From: Saprospiraceae bacterium
GTDB lineage: Bacteria; Bacteroidota; Bacteroidia; Chitinophagales; Saprospiraceae
Assembly: GCA_029262975.1 (NCBI GenBank)
Contig: JAJCYJ010000501.1
Location: 1 to 9,482 of the forward strand
Direction: 5' to 3'
DNA length: 9,482 nucleotides
Shown in pieces: positions 7,055 through 9,482 of this stretch. The notes under the pieces are model-generated. The model was not told the DNA's origin. It did not search any database and saw nothing but the letters and a program-made list of their open reading frames with translations. Within the stretch, counting starts at the first letter, position 1; every line of letters begins with the position of its first letter. The translations under genes and the position numbers were made by a program.

Positions 7055-7864
7055 ATGAAATCATCAATATTATTTCTAATTATTTTCTCATTTGCTATGA
7101 TCAGTTGCGAAAATCCCGTAGCTAAAATTGTCCCGGTAGAAGAATTCACTATTTCAGATAAAGAATATTATCAATTGAAAGTGTACACTTTTAATACGGA
7201 TGCCCAGGTCAATGCTACAGATAAATATCTAAAGGATGCCTTTTTGCCGGGATTAAAAAGACAAGGTATAGATCCCGTGGGTGTATTCAAGCTGAAGGTT
7301 AATGAAGATGATACTATGCAACAAACATATGTACTCATCCCATTTGGTTCATTCGATCAATTTCTGAGTCATGAGGATAAGTTGCACAACGATGAGGGAT
7401 ATTTGGCGGCTGGAAGTGACTATATAAATGCTTCCTATCTGCAACCTCCTTATCAGCGCATAGAATCTACTTTAATGAAGGCTTTCCCTAAGATGCCCAT
7501 GATGCAAGCTACAAAATTGGATGGGCCAAGATCGGAGAGGATCTATGAATTGAGGAGTTACGAATCGGCAACTGAGCAATATTATAAAATCAAGGTTGAC
7601 ATGTTCAATGCCGGAGGAGAGATTAAACTCTTTGACCGCTTAGGTTTTAATGCCGTTTTTTATGCCGAGGTCATTTCAGGCTCAAAAATGCCCAATCTCG
7701 TGTATATGACCACATTTCCGGATATGCCAACCCGTGATACTCTGTGGAAGGCTTTTTTCAATTCTCCTGAATGGACGGAATTAAAGAATATGGACAAATA
7801 CAAGAATAGTGTTTCAAAAGCTGATATCATTTTTCTAATCCCAACTGAATATTCAGATTATTGA
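7055..7864 (+). CDS. NIPSNAP-family lipoprotein
   Basis: A 269-residue protein with a clear lipoprotein signal: hydrophobic residues 5-15 and lipobox MISC, Cys18 lipidated, followed by ENPVAK. The body carries two ferredoxin-like halves. The first begins YYQLKVYTFNTDAQVNATDKYL (38-60) with FLPGLKRQGIDPVGVFKL. The second is a classic NIPSNAP domain (PF07978) from RIYELRSYESATEQYYKIK (162-180), with FDRLGFNAVFYAEVISGSKMPNLVYMTTFPDM and WKAFFNSPEW (231-240). Such alpha/beta barrels form dimers; the biochemical role in bacteria is unclear. Lipidation puts it at a membrane facing the periplasm. It precedes the EthD-family gene by 64 bases, another dimeric alpha/beta-barrel protein, so a shared metabolic role is plausible. 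Family assignment is strong, function is not. Confidence 0.92.
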   Translation: MKSSILFLIIFSFAMISCENPVAKIVPVEEFTISDKEYYQLKVYTFNTDAQVNATDKYLKDAFLPGLKRQGIDPVGVFKLKVNEDDTMQQTYVLIPFGSFDQFLSHEDKLHNDEGYLAAGSDYINASYLQPPYQRIESTLMKAFPKMPMMQATKLDGPRSERIYELRSYESATEQYYKIKVDMFNAGGEIKLFDRLGFNAVFYAEVISGSKMPNLVYMTTFPDMPTRDTLWKAFFNSPEWTELKNMDKYKNSVSKADIIFLIPTEYSDY

Positions 7865-7873
7865 GATTAGAAT

Positions 7874-7931
7874 ACTATCTATTAAAACTATCAAAAATAA
7901 TATCAAATTACTATCTAAAAAAAATACTATG
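7874..7931. repeat. Series of ACTATC-like short direct repeats in the NIPSNAP-EthD spacer
   Basis: ACTATC occurs at 7874-7879, 7887-7892 and 7910-7915. A variant AATATC lies at 7899-7904, and ACTATG at 7926-7931 includes the EthD start codon. Spacing is 13, 12, 11 and 16 bases, near one helical turn. The 64-base spacer is almost entirely A/T plus these motifs, so a binding array or translation-enhancing leader is possible, as is chance in low-complexity DNA. Confidence 0.3.
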
Positions 7932-8252
7932 GAAAAAGGAATGATTAAAGTAAGCGTCTTGTACCCTAATGGAGAAGGTAAAACGTTTGATATAGATTAT
8001 TATTGCAACAAACACGTACCGATGGTTGCCGGATTATTAGGAGATTCGGTTAAAGGTGCAACTGTTGAGAAAGGTTTAGGAGGTGGTGCACCGGATTCGC
8101 CAGCAACATACGCTGCCATGGGCAATTTATATTTTAGCTCTATGGAAGAATTTGGAAGTTCCTTTGGACCAAATGCAGCCGAGATAATGGCCGACTTACC
8201 TAACTTCACTAATATTGAACCGACCATCCAGATCAGCGAGGTGATGATTTAA
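7929..8252 (+). CDS. EthD-family protein (dimeric alpha/beta barrel)
   Basis: A 107-residue cytosolic protein. MIKVSVLYPNGEGKTFDIDYYCNKHVPM (residues 5-32) is the EthD signature (PF07110): a first beta strand followed by F-D-x-D-Y-Y-x-x-K-H-x-P-M, with conserved His29. Later segments KGATVEKGLGGGAPDSPATYAAMGNLYFSSMEEF and the terminal NIEPTIQISEV complete the fold. EthD was named from an ethyl-tert-butyl-ether degradation cluster; relatives act as small dimeric barrels in catabolic and biosynthetic pathways, often with no defined reaction. Two starts are possible: ATG 7929 (MEKGMIKV) or ATG 7941 (MIKV), which fits the usual family start better. Downstream of the stop is a 567-base gap. The gene looks intact. 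Confidence 0.92.
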   Translation: MEKGMIKVSVLYPNGEGKTFDIDYYCNKHVPMVAGLLGDSVKGATVEKGLGGGAPDSPATYAAMGNLYFSSMEEFGSSFGPNAAEIMADLPNFTNIEPTIQISEVMI

Positions 8253-8334
8253 ATAGTATCAGACAAATCATCTTTTTAAATTGGGCCGACTTACACGTAT
8301 TCATGATGGAACGATGATGATTCTTCGTGCCTTG

Positions 8335-8480
8335 TAATTAGAATTTGAGTTATACTAAACTTCGAAAGTTTAGTAAAGCTGGAGGGGGACACGTTGGCCC
8401 ATCTAATCCTTTGTGCTCTGCATAATAGTCAAGAATATACGATATCTGGTAGCATTTGTCCATCGCATCAATTCTAATTA
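8335..8480. repeat. 11-base inverted repeats about 124 bases apart
   Basis: TAATTAGAATT at 8335-8345 is the exact reverse complement of AATTCTAATTA at 8470-8480. The pair brackets the 23-base palindrome. It could be the ends of a tiny relic element, but no target-site duplication was identified and the arms are AT-rich. Confidence 0.3.
8353..8375. promoter_or_regulatory. Perfect 10-base-arm palindrome, candidate operator
   Basis: TACTAAACTT (8353-8362), spacer CGA, and AAGTTTAGTA (8366-8375) form a perfect inverted repeat. The symmetric 23-base form is what a homodimeric repressor such as a MarR, GbsR or TetR type would bind; the alternative is a hairpin with a three-base loop. It lies 100 bases after the EthD stop and 445 before the solute-binding protein gene. 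No regulator gene is visible in this window, so the partner is unknown. Confidence 0.5.
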
Positions 8481-8487
8481 TTAGAAT
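8471..8487. repeat. Perfect 17-base palindrome (8-1-8)
   Basis: ATTCTAAT (8471-8478) and ATTAGAAT (8480-8487) flank a single T, giving an exact palindrome. It lies just upstream of the gene remnant at 8522. It could be a second operator; arms are mostly A/T so chance cannot be excluded. Confidence 0.4.
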
Positions 8488-8521
8488 GTAATTATTTTTC
8501 ATCGAAGTTACGACATATGAG

Positions 8522-8668
8522 ATGTTGCATATTTGTAGCCCAAGGTTGGACCTGTCCGCGGTCGGAGGAAACATCAGGGTCACCATGCACGGCTCCAACC
8601 AATTGGCGACATTTTTGAATATCAAAAAAGATGGCAAATGGATATTTCAATGTTTGCTTTGCACTTGA
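8522..8668 (+). pseudogene. Possible remnant of an NTF2-like (SnoaL/DUF4440-type) gene
   Basis: A frame opened by ATG 8522 (open from 8492) gives a 48-residue peptide containing LDLSAVGGN, then IRVTMHGSNQLATFLNIKKD and GKWIF. The run 'strand, GSNQLATF, KKDGKWIF' resembles the last beta-hairpin of NTF2-like domains (SnoaL, DUF4440), where KxDGKW is common. The usual upstream 80-100 residues are missing, and the frame ends at TGA 8666 with an unlike tail (QCLLCT). I infer a truncated, frameshifted gene end. The patch is also more GC-rich than its surroundings. This rests on recalled family resemblance only; a chance frame is the alternative. Confidence 0.3.
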
Positions 8669-8819
8669 TTCTTATAATGACACGTCATTAATTTGGGGAC
8701 TTATGATTTATACCATACTAATTAGTCTTACATTCGTTAAGCACTGGTTACTAGCACAATGGACAAAATAGAATGCAAGCTTCTTTATATCATCCCCAAT
8801 GGGTTATAATAACTCTTAG

Positions 8820-9482
8820 ATGATCAAACAGTACCGCAGCACTCAAATTATTACCCTTTCTGGTCTCTTTCTTGGAGTCTTCTTTATGGTTTCTTTTTTA
8901 GAAAAAGAAGAGATCAATATGAATGACAAATCATTTTCTGAAAGCGACATATCCAGGCAAATCGATGATGAATATTTTAAAGGAAAAACGATAGAGTGGA
9001 TCATTCCATTTAAAGAAGGTGGAGGCAGTGATACATGGGCCAGATTCAACGCCCAATTTTTATCCAGATACATTCCGGGAAATCCAACTGTGATTATTAG
9101 TAACGTACCGGGTGGTGGATCTATAAAAGGCTCTAATTTATTTGCAGAAAGAGTCAAACCGGATGGACTGATGATCCTCGGCACTTCGGGTTCAACGCAA
9201 ATGCCCTTTTTACTCGACGACCCTCGAGTGCATTATGACTATGCGGATTACAGACCGCTGATGACTTACCCAACGGGTGGGGTGGTTTTTGTCTCTTCTG
9301 ATCTGGGCATAAAGAATGCAACCGAAATTGCAAAAATTAAAGACGTACCTCTGATATATGCCAGCCAGGGGCCTACATCGCTCGATATTGTTCCTGACAT
9401 ATCTTTTGAATTACTCGGTCTGAATGTGCAAACAGTTTTTGGATTTCGTGGCAGGGGCGCAGGCAGGTTGGCATTTGAGAGA
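8820..9482 (+). CDS. TctC-like solute-binding protein (tripartite tricarboxylate transporter type), 3'-partial
   Basis: The frame runs from ATG 8820 to the window edge (221 residues), so the C-terminal part is outside. Residues 53-70 (FKGKTIEWIIPFKEGGGSD) and 89-103 (PTVIISNVPGGGSIK), plus VKPDGLMILGTSG (112-124), match the pattern of TctC/Bug-type periplasmic receptors (usual form: ITLVVPFPPGGGTD, RPGAGGN, PDGYTLL). These bind carboxylates for the TctABC transporter. An N-terminal hydrophobic stretch (10-27) without a Cys or clear AxA site may be a membrane anchor or signal, followed by a charged linker (28-52). TctC proteins are more typical of Proteobacteria than of Bacteroidota. TctA and TctB, if present, lie downstream. 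No Shine-Dalgarno is visible. Ligand is unknown. Confidence 0.85.
   Translation, partial: MIKQYRSTQIITLSGLFLGVFFMVSFLEKEEINMNDKSFSESDISRQIDDEYFKGKTIEWIIPFKEGGGSDTWARFNAQFLSRYIPGNPTVIISNVPGGGSIKGSNLFAERVKPDGLMILGTSGSTQMPFLLDDPRVHYDYADYRPLMTYPTGGVVFVSSDLGIKNATEIAKIKDVPLIYASQGPTSLDIVPDISFELLGLNVQTVFGFRGRGAGRLAFER

Larger units (their letters stand above)
8253..8819. other. 567-base intergenic region with palindromes and a gene remnant
   Basis: This is the longest gap in the window. It holds two strong palindromes (8353-8375 and 8471-8487), an 11-base inverted pair (8335-8345 and 8470-8480), a GC-richer patch at about 8543-8600, and a likely decayed reading frame (8522-8668). The pair TGGGCCGAC (8282-8290) and GTTGGCCCA (8393-8401) is also inverted with one mismatch. 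No complete gene, tRNA or transposase is recognised. The reverse-strand frame at 8350-8637 is not convincing as a gene. Confidence 0.5.

Noticed and set aside
8350..8637. Reverse-strand frame of 95 codons in the long gap
   Set aside because: The product has no recognisable domain or signal, runs through the 23-base palindrome, and lies antisense to the more convincing NTF2-like remnant.
8843..9184. Reverse-strand frame of 113 codons
   Set aside because: It is the antisense shadow of the TctC-like gene, whose + strand frame shows clear family motifs.

Overview
The window looks like chromosomal DNA of a Bacteroidota bacterium (Cytophagia/Saprospiria-like). Three things suggest this: strongly AT-rich sequence, start codons without Shine-Dalgarno motifs and usually preceded by A-rich stretches, and a DUF6090-type gene plus many short-signal lipoproteins typical of that phylum. 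No tRNA, rRNA, CRISPR array, transposase or phage structural gene was seen. All recognised genes are on the + strand.

Layout. Positions 1-1232 hold the 3' part of a putative muralytic enzyme with a C-terminal peptidoglycan-binding-like domain. It overlaps by ATGA with a small lipoprotein gene and is followed by a possible terminator. After a 375-base gap come a six-helix membrane protein of unknown function (1608-2117), a YkgJ-type CxxCxxCC metal-binding protein (2316-2810) and a DUF6090 membrane-anchored protein (2853-3581). Next is a 537-residue alpha/beta-hydrolase-fold exported protein whose nucleophile serine appears to be lost (3805-5418). Then come a second multi-pass membrane protein (5522-6058) and a Nudix hydrolase (6262-6741). 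A 313-base gap precedes a NIPSNAP-family lipoprotein (7055-7864) and an EthD-family protein (7929-8252), which form a likely pair. A 567-base intergenic region follows, carrying two strong palindromes and what looks like the tail of a decayed NTF2-like gene. The window ends inside a TctC-like periplasmic solute-binding protein gene (from 8820).

How the genes relate. Apart from the overlapping first pair and the NIPSNAP/EthD pair, the genes sit 40-370 bases apart and look like independent or loosely grouped units of an accessory or slowly drifting chromosomal region. I see no complete new defence or biosynthetic system. The best leads are the coupled muralytic enzyme/lipoprotein pair (possible effector-inhibitor or wall-remodelling pair), the catalytically degenerate hydrolase, and the palindrome-rich region 8253-8819.
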